From JALZVT01 sp039029135 (GTDB lineage: Bacteria; Pseudomonadota; Gammaproteobacteria; Pseudomonadales; Azotimanducaceae): a DNA stretch of 27,899 nt. Positions within the stretch are counted from its first letter, which is position 1. Each line of letters starts with the position of its first letter. Where the stretch lies: contig JBCCGT010000042.1 in the NCBI GenBank assembly GCA_039029135.1, positions 1 to 27,899 on the forward strand. Reading direction: 5' to 3'. The notes under the pieces were generated by a model. The model was not told the origin of the DNA and ran no database searches. It saw only the letters and a list, made by a program, of their open reading frames with translations. The position numbers and the translations under genes were made by a program. Positions 7,148 to 14,428 of the stretch are shown one piece after another.

Positions 7148-8290
7148 ATGGACGTCGCGATCATTGGTATCGGCATTCATAAATTCGGCCGCACCGACGG
7201 CGTTACCGGCATAGAACAAGGCATTCACGCCGCGCGCGAGGCGCTGAAGGATGCCGGCCTCGACTGGGGCGACATGCAGTTCGCCTACGGCGGCACCAGC
7301 GCGGCCGAAAAGCCGGACACCATGGTGTCGAGCCTCGGGCTCACGGGCCTGCAGTTCATCAACGTCTCGAACGGCTGCGCCACCGGCGGCAGCGCGCTGC
7401 AGTCGGCATACATGGCGATCAAATCGGGCATGTTCGATATGGGCATGGCCGTCGGCTTTGACAAGCACCCGCGCGGTGCCTTCGAGGTCAAGCCCGAAGA
7501 AAGCGGACTGGGCAAGTGGTACGGCGACGTCGGCATGGCGCTGACGCCGCAGTTCTTCGGCATGAAGATTCAGCGCTACATGCACGAGTTCGGCATCAGC
7601 GAAGAGACGCTCGCGCGCGTCGCAGTGAAGAACTTCAAGTACGGCTCGATGAACCCGAACGCCTGGCGCCAGGAAGCATTCAGTTTCGACGACATCATCA
7701 ACTCGCCGATGGTGTGTTCGCCGCTGCGCAAGTACATGTTCTGCTCACCGGCGGAAGGCGGCTGCGCGATGATCCTGTGTCGGGCGGACAAGGCAAAAGA
7801 GCTGGTCTCCAAGCCCGTGTATCTCAAGGGTGTGAAGATCTGCACGCGCAGCTTCGGTTCGTTCGAGGTCTTCTCGCAGAATCAGGCGCTCGATCGCGCG
7901 AACGCGCCGACCGTCGAGGCCTCGCAGGCCGCGTTCGAGATGGCGGGCCTGGGGCCGGAAGACGTGCAGGTCGCGCAGCTTCAGGACACCGAGTCCGGCG
8001 CCGAGATCATGCACATGTCGGAAAACGGTTTCTGTGCCGACGGCGAACAGGAAAAGTGGCTCGCAGAGGGCTGGACCGAGATCGACGGCAAGCTGCCCGT
8101 GAACACCGACGGCGGCTGCATCGCGAACGGCGAACCGGTCGGCGCATCGGGGCTGCGGCAGGTCTACGAGATTGCGCTGCAGCTACGCGGCGAGGCCGGC
8201 AAACGCCAGGTGCCGAACGATCCCAAGGTCGGTTACACCCACGTCTACGGCGCACCCGGATTGTCCGGCTGCACGGTGATGACCCGCTAG
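7148..8290 (+). CDS. Thiolase-like enzyme (lipid-transfer/Ltp type) with Glu in place of the GHP histidine
   Basis: A 380-residue thiolase-superfamily protein whose ATG has a GGGGAG site. The first half has the nucleophile-position cysteine C77 in NVSNGCATGGSAL. Where classical thiolases have NxxGGxxxxGHPxGxxG, this protein has NTDGGCIANGEPVGASG (from about residue 319), so the catalytic histidine is replaced by E329. The C-terminus ends GAPGLSGCTVMTR rather than the usual CxGGG motif. These changes are shared, as far as I recall, with the 'lipid-transfer protein' thiolases that work with DUF35 partners, some of which are retro-aldolases rather than Claisen thiolases. Its immediate upstream neighbour is such a DUF35 protein. 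I infer a two-subunit enzyme acting on a bulky or branched acyl-CoA, but the reaction type remains open. Confidence 0.88.
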   Translation: MDVAIIGIGIHKFGRTDGVTGIEQGIHAAREALKDAGLDWGDMQFAYGGTSAAEKPDTMVSSLGLTGLQFINVSNGCATGGSALQSAYMAIKSGMFDMGMAVGFDKHPRGAFEVKPEESGLGKWYGDVGMALTPQFFGMKIQRYMHEFGISEETLARVAVKNFKYGSMNPNAWRQEAFSFDDIINSPMVCSPLRKYMFCSPAEGGCAMILCRADKAKELVSKPVYLKGVKICTRSFGSFEVFSQNQALDRANAPTVEASQAAFEMAGLGPEDVQVAQLQDTESGAEIMHMSENGFCADGEQEKWLAEGWTEIDGKLPVNTDGGCIANGEPVGASGLRQVYEIALQLRGEAGKRQVPNDPKVGYTHVYGAPGLSGCTVMTR

Positions 8291-8323
8291 GACAACGCGG
8301 CCGGGCATTCGGGCACCGCCAAC

Positions 8324-8962
8324 GTGCTGGACCCGCTCGCCCGGCGGCTGCTCGACCCCTGGCTCGATCGCATCGGGCAGACGGCAGGTAGAACGTTCAG
8401 TGCCAATCAGGTCACGCTTTTTGGCGCGCTCGTCGGTCTCGCCGCGCTGCCCGCCATCGCCGCGGATGAGCTTACGCTCGCGCTGCTGCTGATCGCCGCA
8501 AATCGGCTCTGCGACGGTCTGGACGGCGCCATCGCGCGGCACAGCGGGCCGACGGAACTGGGCGGCTATCTCGACGCGATCTGCGACTTTCTGTTCTACG
8601 CCGCCGTACCCGTAGGCTTTGCATTTCGCGAGACCGCGCACGCGCCCTTTGCCGCCCTCCTGCTGTTCGGTTTCATGGCGACAGCCACCACGTTTCTCGC
8701 CTATGCCGCCATCGCCGCGCGGCGCGACATTCGCTCCGACGCGCGCGGTCGCGGTAAGGCGTTCTTCTATCTCGGCGGACTGACCGAGGGCACCGAGACG
8801 ATCGCGCTGTTCGCGCTGTGCTGCTTGTTTCCCGCGGCGTTTCCCTGGCTCGCGAGCGGCTTCGCCGCGATGTGTTTCGTCACCGCAGCGACGCGCGCGT
8901 ATACGGCCTGGCAAACGCTCACTGCAGACGCGCACGGTCCGGAGCACGATGCTCAGCCCTAA
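8324..8962 (+). CDS. CDP-alcohol phosphatidyltransferase family membrane protein
   Basis: A 212-residue integral membrane enzyme with the complete family signature D64-xx-D67-G68-xx-A71-R72 followed by G80-xxx-D84-xxx-D88. These residues bind the metal and CDP-alcohol and move a phosphoalcohol between CMP and an acceptor. About five or six hydrophobic helices follow. It differs from ordinary PgsA or PssA mainly in context: it lies 33 bp behind a catabolic thiolase and not with lipid genes, so the acceptor alcohol (inositol, glycerol phosphate, serine or another) is unknown. The GTG start at 8324 has a poor ribosome binding site and may depend on coupling to the upstream gene. The arginine-rich ends are as expected for cytoplasmic loops. 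Confidence 0.85.
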   Translation: MLDPLARRLLDPWLDRIGQTAGRTFSANQVTLFGALVGLAALPAIAADELTLALLLIAANRLCDGLDGAIARHSGPTELGGYLDAICDFLFYAAVPVGFAFRETAHAPFAALLLFGFMATATTFLAYAAIAARRDIRSDARGRGKAFFYLGGLTEGTETIALFALCCLFPAAFPWLASGFAAMCFVTAATRAYTAWQTLTADAHGPEHDAQP

Positions 8963-9064
8963 CGAGGGCGGGTGACAGGGAACCGCTGAATCAGTCTCGC
9001 GCTGAGCGTGCGATACTTGTTCTGAACCGCCCAAGGCTCGGTCCGTCACCAGAAGCTCATCGCC

Positions 9065-10021
9065 ATGCCCAACAAGATCATCATCGACACCGACCCCGGC
9101 ATCGACGACGCGATGGCGCTGTTGTTCGCCGCGCGCGCGCCGCAGATCGACCTCGTCGGTATCACGACCACCTTCGGCAACGCGCTGATCGATCAGACGA
9201 CGCGCAACGCGCACTATCTCAACGAGCGCTTCGATCTCGGTGCCCCCGTGCACACGGGCGCGGCGCGGCCGCTGTTTGCCGATCTCGATCCCCCGGCCGA
9301 CTTCGTTCACGGCTCTGACGGACTGGGGCAGGCAGGGCTCGTGATACCGGACGTCGCCGGCGACGCGGGCGACGGCGTACAGTTCCTGATCGATCAGCTC
9401 AGGGCGCATCCGGGCGAGATCACGGTGGTCGCGATCGGCCGCCTGACGAACCTGGCGCTGGCGCTGGCGCGCGCGCCCGACATCGTCGATCTCGTGAAGT
9501 CGGTCGTGATCATGGGCGGCGCGCTCGGCCGCGGCGGTTTCGGCGGCAACGTGACGCCGGTGGCCGAGGCGAACGTCATCGGCGATCCGCACGCCGCCGA
9601 CCGAGTGCTGCGCGCCGCCTGGCCGGTGGTGATGGTCGGCCTGGACGTCACCATGCAGACGGTGATGATGCAGGGCCTGGTCGAGGACCTGCGCGACAAC
9701 GGCGGGGAGACGGGCGAGTTCATCTACGCCATCACGCGGTTCTATCAGAAGTTCTACAAGGACAATCACGGCCTCGAGGGCTTCGCCGTGCACGACTCTT
9801 CCGCCGTCGCCTATCTGCTCGCGCCCGACCTGTTCAAGACCGAGGCCGGCGGTCTGCGCGTGATGACTGAGGGTCTGGCGTACGGCCAGACCGTGCTCGC
9901 GCCGGCCGGCAAGACCTACCCGATTCCGGGCTGGCAGGATTTGCAGGAGCAGCACGCGTGCGTCGACGTTCGCGCGGACGCGGTGCTGGATCTCATCATG
10001 ACGACGCTGCTGGATGCCTGA
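9065..10021 (+). CDS. Inosine/uridine-preferring nucleoside hydrolase family protein
   Basis: A 318-residue enzyme of the IUNH family, which breaks the N-glycosidic bond of ribonucleosides to base and ribose. The calcium- and ribose-binding motif DTDPGIDDA is at residues 8-16. The conserved internal EANVIGDPHAAD lies at 168-179, and the C-terminal H243-D244 of FAVHDSSAVAY complete the active site. The usual GPLTNLALA motif reads IGRLTNLALA, a small departure. It begins with ATG and has a weak AGAAG site. It is separated from the phosphatidyltransferase gene by about 100 bp. The gene overlaps the start of the following MFS transporter by 8 bp, suggesting coupled expression and possibly transport of the nucleoside or base. 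Purine versus pyrimidine preference cannot be decided. Confidence 0.92.
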   Translation: MPNKIIIDTDPGIDDAMALLFAARAPQIDLVGITTTFGNALIDQTTRNAHYLNERFDLGAPVHTGAARPLFADLDPPADFVHGSDGLGQAGLVIPDVAGDAGDGVQFLIDQLRAHPGEITVVAIGRLTNLALALARAPDIVDLVKSVVIMGGALGRGGFGGNVTPVAEANVIGDPHAADRVLRAAWPVVMVGLDVTMQTVMMQGLVEDLRDNGGETGEFIYAITRFYQKFYKDNHGLEGFAVHDSSAVAYLLAPDLFKTEAGGLRVMTEGLAYGQTVLAPAGKTYPIPGWQDLQEQHACVDVRADAVLDLIMTTLLDA

Positions 10022-11177
10022 CCCACGCGCGGTGCGCGTCGGCGGCACCGGGGCCGCGTTTCTCGCCTACTTCGCGATGTCGGGAATGCTCGCGCCGATC
10101 GGACTGATCACGCCGGTGCTCGCCGAATCGCTCGACCTGACGCTGACCGCCACGACCGCGAACTTTAGCTGGCTGACGCTGGGTATTCTCGCCGGTTCTG
10201 CGCTTGCTTTGGTGGTGCTGACGCTGTGGCCCCTGCGTCGCCTATTGGGCGGGATGTATGCGCTCGCCGCTATCGCGCTGTTCAGCCTGCGCGCGATCGA
10301 CGCGCCGGCGCTGATCTGGCCAGCGCTGGGCGTGGTCGGCACCTGTTTCGGCATCGGCCTCGCCGGTGCCGCGCTGACGATCAGTCGCCTGTACGCGGCA
10401 GAGTCGCGTGCGTCGATGCTGGTCGTGACCGACGCCTGCTTCAGCATCGCGGGCACCGTGATCGCGGCCTGCGCGGTGCGCTTCATCGCCGCGGGCGCGC
10501 ACTGGTCGTCGACCTATCTGATCGTCGCCGGCGTCTGCTGCGCAATCGCGATCATCGCAGCACTCGTCCGTCTGCCGGAAACCGCGGTCGACGAGCCGGA
10601 CACGCCGCCGAGCGTGAGCGGCGCCTGGCCGCTCGGGTTGTGGCTGTGCATCGTCGGCCTATTCCTGTACACGCTCGGCCAGTACGCCATGCTCTGGTGG
10701 CTGCCGAACTATCTGACCAACGACTACGGTGTTGCACCCGAGCTGGCCGGCAGCGTCGTCGGCCGCTTCTGGACCGGGATGCTCTGCGCGCAGCTGTTCG
10801 TCGCGTGGTGGGTGTACCGCGTCGGCGTGCGCAACCTGGTAACCATCGGCTCGCTGACGACGGTGCTGGCGTCGCTGCCGCTGTGGCTCGTGCGCGACGT
10901 CGACCTTTTGCCGTGGCTTGCGCTGCTGTGGGGATTCGCGAATCTGGGGCTGCTGAAAACGGTGCTGACGCTCGGGACCCTAACGCTACACGCGCCGACG
11001 CCCGCCGCCGTGTCGGCATTGCTGTTCGGCGCCACGGGCGGCACGGCCGCCAGCCCCTGGCTGACCAGTCGGATCGTGGAGCTGGGCAGCGAGCTGTCGG
11101 CGCTGCAGTTCAGCAGCGCGTGCTACGCGCTGCTCGCGCTGTTGTTGCTGGTCGCGAGGCGCCAGACCGACACGTGA
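10014..11177 (+). CDS. MFS transporter coupled to the nucleoside hydrolase
   Basis: A 387-residue membrane protein with about 12 hydrophobic segments. The first motif, SGMLAPIGLITPVLAESLDL (about residues 23-42), and the arrangement that follows resemble TsgA-type and fucose-permease-type MFS proteins; this family assignment is tentative. Its ATG at 10014 lies inside the last codons of the nucleoside hydrolase (8-bp overlap), a classic sign of translational coupling. A nucleoside, a nucleobase or the released sugar is therefore a reasonable substrate guess, but nothing in the sequence proves it. Its last 55 bp are overlapped from the other strand by the methyltransferase gene. Confidence 0.85.
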   Translation: MPDPRAVRVGGTGAAFLAYFAMSGMLAPIGLITPVLAESLDLTLTATTANFSWLTLGILAGSALALVVLTLWPLRRLLGGMYALAAIALFSLRAIDAPALIWPALGVVGTCFGIGLAGAALTISRLYAAESRASMLVVTDACFSIAGTVIAACAVRFIAAGAHWSSTYLIVAGVCCAIAIIAALVRLPETAVDEPDTPPSVSGAWPLGLWLCIVGLFLYTLGQYAMLWWLPNYLTNDYGVAPELAGSVVGRFWTGMLCAQLFVAWWVYRVGVRNLVTIGSLTTVLASLPLWLVRDVDLLPWLALLWGFANLGLLKTVLTLGTLTLHAPTPAAVSALLFGATGGTAASPWLTSRIVELGSELSALQFSSACYALLALLLLVARRQTDT

Positions 11178-11914
11178 GACGGGCTGTCGTCGGTGAACGG
11201 CGAGCGATCCCAGTCGGCCCAGCGGGACTCGAACGTCATGCCGGCGATACGGGCCATCAGATCCAGCTCCGCCGGCCAAACATAGCGAAACGCGCCCGAG
11301 ATCTGCCGCAGCCGATCATCAGCCGCGCGATACCAGTGATGTGACACCAGGATCTGCCGGGCGCGATCCAGATACTCATCGAAGCCCAGGTGCTTGTCGC
11401 TGACGTCGAAGGGCCGAAACCGTTCCCCCGGCGGCAGCGCGTGCAGGCTCGGCACGATGACCTCGACGACGAAGCGACCGCCCGGCTCGAGATGCCGCGC
11501 CGCGTTGACGAATGCAGCCACCTGCGCGTCCTGATCGCGCAGATTCATGATGGTGTTGAACACGAGATACACGAGGCCATAGCGGCGCCCCATGTCGGTC
11601 GTCGTCATGTCTCCCTCGATAACGCGCAGACGTTCGGCGCCCGCTTTGCGCGCGAATTCAGCCAGCATGGCCGCGGAAAAATCGACGCCTTCGACGTCCA
11701 CCCCGCGCGCCGCGAGCGGCAGCGCGACGCGCCCCGTGCCGATCGCAAACTCCAGCGCGCCGGCATCCCCAGCAAATCCGGCCAGCACGTCCAGCGTGGG
11801 CTCGAGCACCGCGTCGGTCGCGCGATCGGCGACGCCCGCGTCGTAGTTGGCGGCGACCTCAGGGTTCAGGTGTTCGTCGGGTTTGGTCAGCGGATCGATG
11901 TCGCGAGCACTCAT
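11123..11914 (-). CDS. Class I SAM-dependent methyltransferase
   Basis: A 263-residue cytoplasmic protein with a Rossmann-type methyltransferase fold. Motif I reads LEFAIGTGRVALPLA (about 54-68), followed by the acidic ribose-binding residue D78 in GVDFS, a post-I segment VIEGDMTTTDM (98-108) and the strand FVVEVIVP. It groups with small-molecule methyltransferases (Methyltransf_25/11-like). The substrate is unknown. The ATG is preceded by an AGGGA site. Its 3' end runs 55 bp into the oppositely oriented MFS gene, so the last ~18 codons of each gene are read on both strands. The stop codon, and thus the C-terminal tail, is not conserved-looking (ATSNNSASSA). Confidence 0.88.
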   Translation of the reverse strand: MSARDIDPLTKPDEHLNPEVAANYDAGVADRATDAVLEPTLDVLAGFAGDAGALEFAIGTGRVALPLAARGVDVEGVDFSAAMLAEFARKAGAERLRVIEGDMTTTDMGRRYGLVYLVFNTIMNLRDQDAQVAAFVNAARHLEPGGRFVVEVIVPSLHALPPGERFRPFDVSDKHLGFDEYLDRARQILVSHHWYRAADDRLRQISGAFRYVWPAELDLMARIAGMTFESRWADWDRSPFTDDSPSHVSVWRLATSNNSASSA

Positions 11915-12080
11915 TCGGGGTCCCTGTGACGGAGTGGTTCGGCGGGGCCGGAAAGCGTACTCTCGGTCGACGCGCTATCCAAGCTGGCGGCGCGAACGCG
12001 CGTTTAACACAGCACGCGTGCGTCCGACGCCGAGACCGACGCGGACGAACGCGGGCCATCGCGGAAGAGAGGGGAGTCTC

Positions 12081-12275
12081 ATGGAATACGTACTGCGGCT
12101 ATTGCTGTCGCCCGCAGCTTTTGCCATCGGTTTTCTTTGGCCGCTCGCCGTGCAGGTGCTGCAGCGGGCAGAACTGATGACGCCAGGACCCAGCGTCTGG
12201 CTCGTCGGCGCGCTGATCGTGCTGCCGTTCACACTGATGGCCCACTTCCGGGGGAGCTGGATATGGCTACGGTAG
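12081..12275 (+). CDS. Small two-helix membrane protein preceding the desaturase
   Basis: A 64-residue protein that I do not recognise. It has two hydrophobic segments (about 5-27 and 38-55) joined by a short loop (RAELMTPGPS) and a tryptophan-rich end, GSWIWLR. The start is well supported: GAGAGGGGAG stands 4 bases before the ATG. Its stop overlaps the desaturase start by 13 bp, and the desaturase ribosome binding site GGGGGAG lies inside this gene. The two should be translated together, and the small protein may be an accessory or redox-partner anchor for the desaturase. That function is inference from position only. Confidence 0.7.
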   Translation: MEYVLRLLLSPAAFAIGFLWPLAVQVLQRAELMTPGPSVWLVGALIVLPFTLMAHFRGSWIWLR

Positions 12276-13147
12276 CGCTCAGCGTCGACAACATCGACCA
12301 GCTCAGCGATTCGCAGCTCGACCTGCTCGAGCGCCAGATCGCTGGCAAGTTCATGCGCGTCGTGCCCTGGAGCGCGGTCGTGTGGGGATTGCTGAACTGC
12401 GTCCTGTTCTTCGCGCTGTTTCCGCTGGTGCTGTTCGATGCGATCTCGGAGTGGGTCGCGTTTCCGATCGCGACGCTGTGCATCATGCTCGCGTATCTGC
12501 CGTCGCACGAAGCACAGCACAACATCATCGCCGCCCGGGGCGCGCCGCTGCGCTGGCTGAACGAACTGGTGGGGCACGTCTCCCCGCTGCCGCTCGCGTT
12601 TTCCTATCGCGCGCTGCGCGCTACGCACATGCAGCACCACGCGCACACCAACGACCCAGAGCTGGATCCTGACTACGACATTCACGAGGCCCCGGAGCGC
12701 GGTTACTTTCTGACGTATCTGAAACAGCTGCAGCCGAGCTCTAAGCGCAACGACGCGTACGGTGTGTGCCTGCAGCGGATTGGACAGCCGGAACTCATCT
12801 TCGAACAGGCGCTGTTTGAGATCGCGTATCTGCTGGTGCTGTTCACGATGGCCTGGACCGGCTACGCGATAGAGGCCGCCTTGCTGTGGTGGCTGCCGAG
12901 GATGATCGGCCTGTACCACACGTTCTATTACCTCGCGCGCGAGCCCCACACGCCGGCGGAGAAGCAGGGCCGCTACGCGGACACGCGCGCGTTTCGCTCG
13001 CGCTTCGGCAACGTAGTTTCTGCCGGCATGCAGTATCACATCGTGCATCACCTGTATCCGAAGATTCCGCTGCGACTGACGCCGCAGGCGTATCGTGAGC
13101 TGCGCCCGCTGCTCGTACGCCGCGGCTGCGATCTGGGGGATTTGTAG
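12263..13147 (+). CDS. Membrane fatty acid desaturase/hydroxylase-family di-iron enzyme
   Basis: A 294-residue integral membrane protein with all three histidine boxes of the desaturase superfamily: H82-EAQ-H86, H122-MQ-H125-H126 and H259-IV-H262-H263. These bind two irons that insert oxygen or a double bond using O2 and an electron donor. Hydrophobic helices occupy about 37-80 and 180-212. Box 3 is followed by LYPKIPLRLTP, and it is preceded by GRYADTRAFRSRFGN. This spacing is typical of bacterial desaturases related to the carotenoid hydroxylase/ketolase group, so lipid versus carotenoid substrate is open. The ATG at 12263 has a GGGGGAG site. A longer frame upstream is arginine-rich shadow of the small membrane-protein gene. 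A GNAT gene starts 1 bp after its stop. Confidence 0.9.
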   Translation: MATVALSVDNIDQLSDSQLDLLERQIAGKFMRVVPWSAVVWGLLNCVLFFALFPLVLFDAISEWVAFPIATLCIMLAYLPSHEAQHNIIAARGAPLRWLNELVGHVSPLPLAFSYRALRATHMQHHAHTNDPELDPDYDIHEAPERGYFLTYLKQLQPSSKRNDAYGVCLQRIGQPELIFEQALFEIAYLLVLFTMAWTGYAIEAALLWWLPRMIGLYHTFYYLAREPHTPAEKQGRYADTRAFRSRFGNVVSAGMQYHIVHHLYPKIPLRLTPQAYRELRPLLVRRGCDLGDL

Positions 13148-13148
13148 C

Positions 13149-13778
13149 GTGCAGATCGTCGAGGCAACGCAGGCGCTGGCGCAGCGCTACGCGGCAGAGA
13201 TACCGGATCTGGTGTGGTCGACCGGCCCGGCGTCGTACGAATACATCTTCACCAGCCGAGACCTATTCGACGCGCTCGTCAGCCGATCGTGGCTGCAGCC
13301 CGAAACGCTGTTCGCATGGGACGCGACCCGCCTGGCGGTAGAGGACGACGAACTGCTCGGCATCGAGATCGGGTTCGAGGGTCCACAGTTTCGCGAGCGC
13401 CAGCGTACGCTCGGTCCCGCCTGGGCCGACTTGCTGGCGCAGGGTGCGTTTACCGAGTCGGACGTCGCTCAGATCATTGCGAACTCGGACCACGCGAGCT
13501 GGCTCAATCCCATGATCCAGCCGGGCACGCAGTACGTGCACGCCCTGGCCGTGAAACCAACCCAGCGCGGCAAACGCATAGGCGCTTTGCTGCTGCAGAA
13601 CGCGATGCAGCGCGGCCGCGACGCCGGTCACCAGCGCTTTCAGCTCGACGTGCTCTCCGACAATCCAGCCGTCGAGTTCTATCGTTCGCAGGGACTGGAG
13701 CTGCTGGTCCAGTCCCGCGCGCCCATACCGGAGGCGCACGGCGTGCCGCCCGAAAACAGAATGGGTTGCGCGCTTTAG
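13149..13778 (+). CDS. GNAT-family N-acetyltransferase
   Basis: A 209-residue protein with the acetyl-CoA-binding motif A in its C-terminal half: VHALAVKPTQRGKRIGALLL (residues 130-149, with the Q/RxxGxxG-type loop QRGKRIG). It is followed by the typical LDVLSDNPAVEFYRSQGLEL. It should transfer an acetyl group to an amine on a small molecule or protein; the N-terminal half (1-120), which sets the substrate, matches nothing I know. The GTG start lies 1 bp past the desaturase stop. A GGGGGA site is located within the end of that gene, so the two are probably coupled. Confidence 0.85.
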   Translation: MQIVEATQALAQRYAAEIPDLVWSTGPASYEYIFTSRDLFDALVSRSWLQPETLFAWDATRLAVEDDELLGIEIGFEGPQFRERQRTLGPAWADLLAQGAFTESDVAQIIANSDHASWLNPMIQPGTQYVHALAVKPTQRGKRIGALLLQNAMQRGRDAGHQRFQLDVLSDNPAVEFYRSQGLELLVQSRAPIPEAHGVPPENRMGCAL

Positions 13779-13798
13779 CTCTAGAGTAGCTCTGAGAC

Positions 13799-14428
13799 AT
13801 GCGCAAACCCGAAAGCGTCAAAACGCTGGAAAATCTCGGCCGGGTGGCGCTGTCGCCGAACTTCTTCATGCGCGACTTTCTGTATTCGGAGATCGCGCAG
13901 ATCGAGCGCATACCGAACGTCCCGGACTTTCCCGACCGGGCAATCGCCGTCGGCAAGGAGCTGTGCACGCAGGTGCTGGAACCCATCCAGGCTCGGTTTG
14001 GCAAGATCAGCATTCGGTCTGCCTATCGCGCGCCCGCGGTCAACGAGATCGGCGCGGCAAACAAGAACCAGTACAACTGTTCGCGCAACGAGGCCAACTA
14101 CGGCGAGCACATCTGGGACTACGCGCGCGCGGACGGCTCCGTCGGCGCGACGGCGTGCATCGTCGTCAACCGCTTCGTTCCCTACTTCGAGCGCACGGGC
14201 GACTGGTCGGCGCTCGCCTGGTGGATACACGATCAGGTGCCCGGCTATTCGAAGATGTTCTTCTTTCCGAAACTGGCCGCGTTCAACATCAGCTGGTCGT
14301 CAGCCCCGATCCGGCGCATCGACAGCTATGTCCCGCCGAAGGGCTGCCTGACGCAGCCGGGCTACGACAATCACGGCGGCTCGCACGCGTCGGCCTACCG
14401 TGACCTGCTCGAAGAAATCGGCGGCTAG
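13799..14428 (+). CDS. Peptidase M15-like protein with altered metal-site sequence
   Basis: A 209-residue protein. The segment SPNFFMRDFLYSE, then LEPIQARFGKISIRSAYRAPAVNEIGAAN (about 60-88), resembles the M15 peptidase (D-Ala-D-Ala carboxypeptidase) fold. In true M15 enzymes a zinc-binding SxHxxGxAxD follows. Here the equivalent stretch reads NYGEHIWDYARADG (about 100-113), keeping a His and Asp but with different spacing, and a later WWIHDQ may supply another ligand. No signal peptide is visible, which is odd for a cell-wall enzyme. It may be a cytoplasmic member, a phage-derived lysis-like protein or a non-enzymatic relative. It lies 20 bp after the GNAT gene and shares a CTAG stop with the convergent sulfatase gene. 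Confidence 0.6.
   Translation: MRKPESVKTLENLGRVALSPNFFMRDFLYSEIAQIERIPNVPDFPDRAIAVGKELCTQVLEPIQARFGKISIRSAYRAPAVNEIGAANKNQYNCSRNEANYGEHIWDYARADGSVGATACIVVNRFVPYFERTGDWSALAWWIHDQVPGYSKMFFFPKLAAFNISWSSAPIRRIDSYVPPKGCLTQPGYDNHGGSHASAYRDLLEEIGG

Noticed and set aside
8183..10048. 621-codon open frame on the minus strand, opposite the phosphatidyltransferase and nucleoside hydrolase genes
   Set aside because: The product is Arg/His/Glu-rich with no domain, and it lies fully opposite genes with complete motifs. Long antisense frames are common in high-GC DNA.
11921..12010. tRNA-Ser-like stretch (GGAGTGGTTCGGC followed by GGAAAGCG on the plus strand)
   Set aside because: The D-arm and anticodon resemblance is superficial. 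No T-arm with GTTCGAATCC and no acceptor stem could be found on either strand.
12137..12262. Longer N-terminus for the desaturase
   Set aside because: The added residues are Arg/Ala-rich and overlap the small membrane-protein gene in another frame; the internal ATG has a good ribosome binding site.
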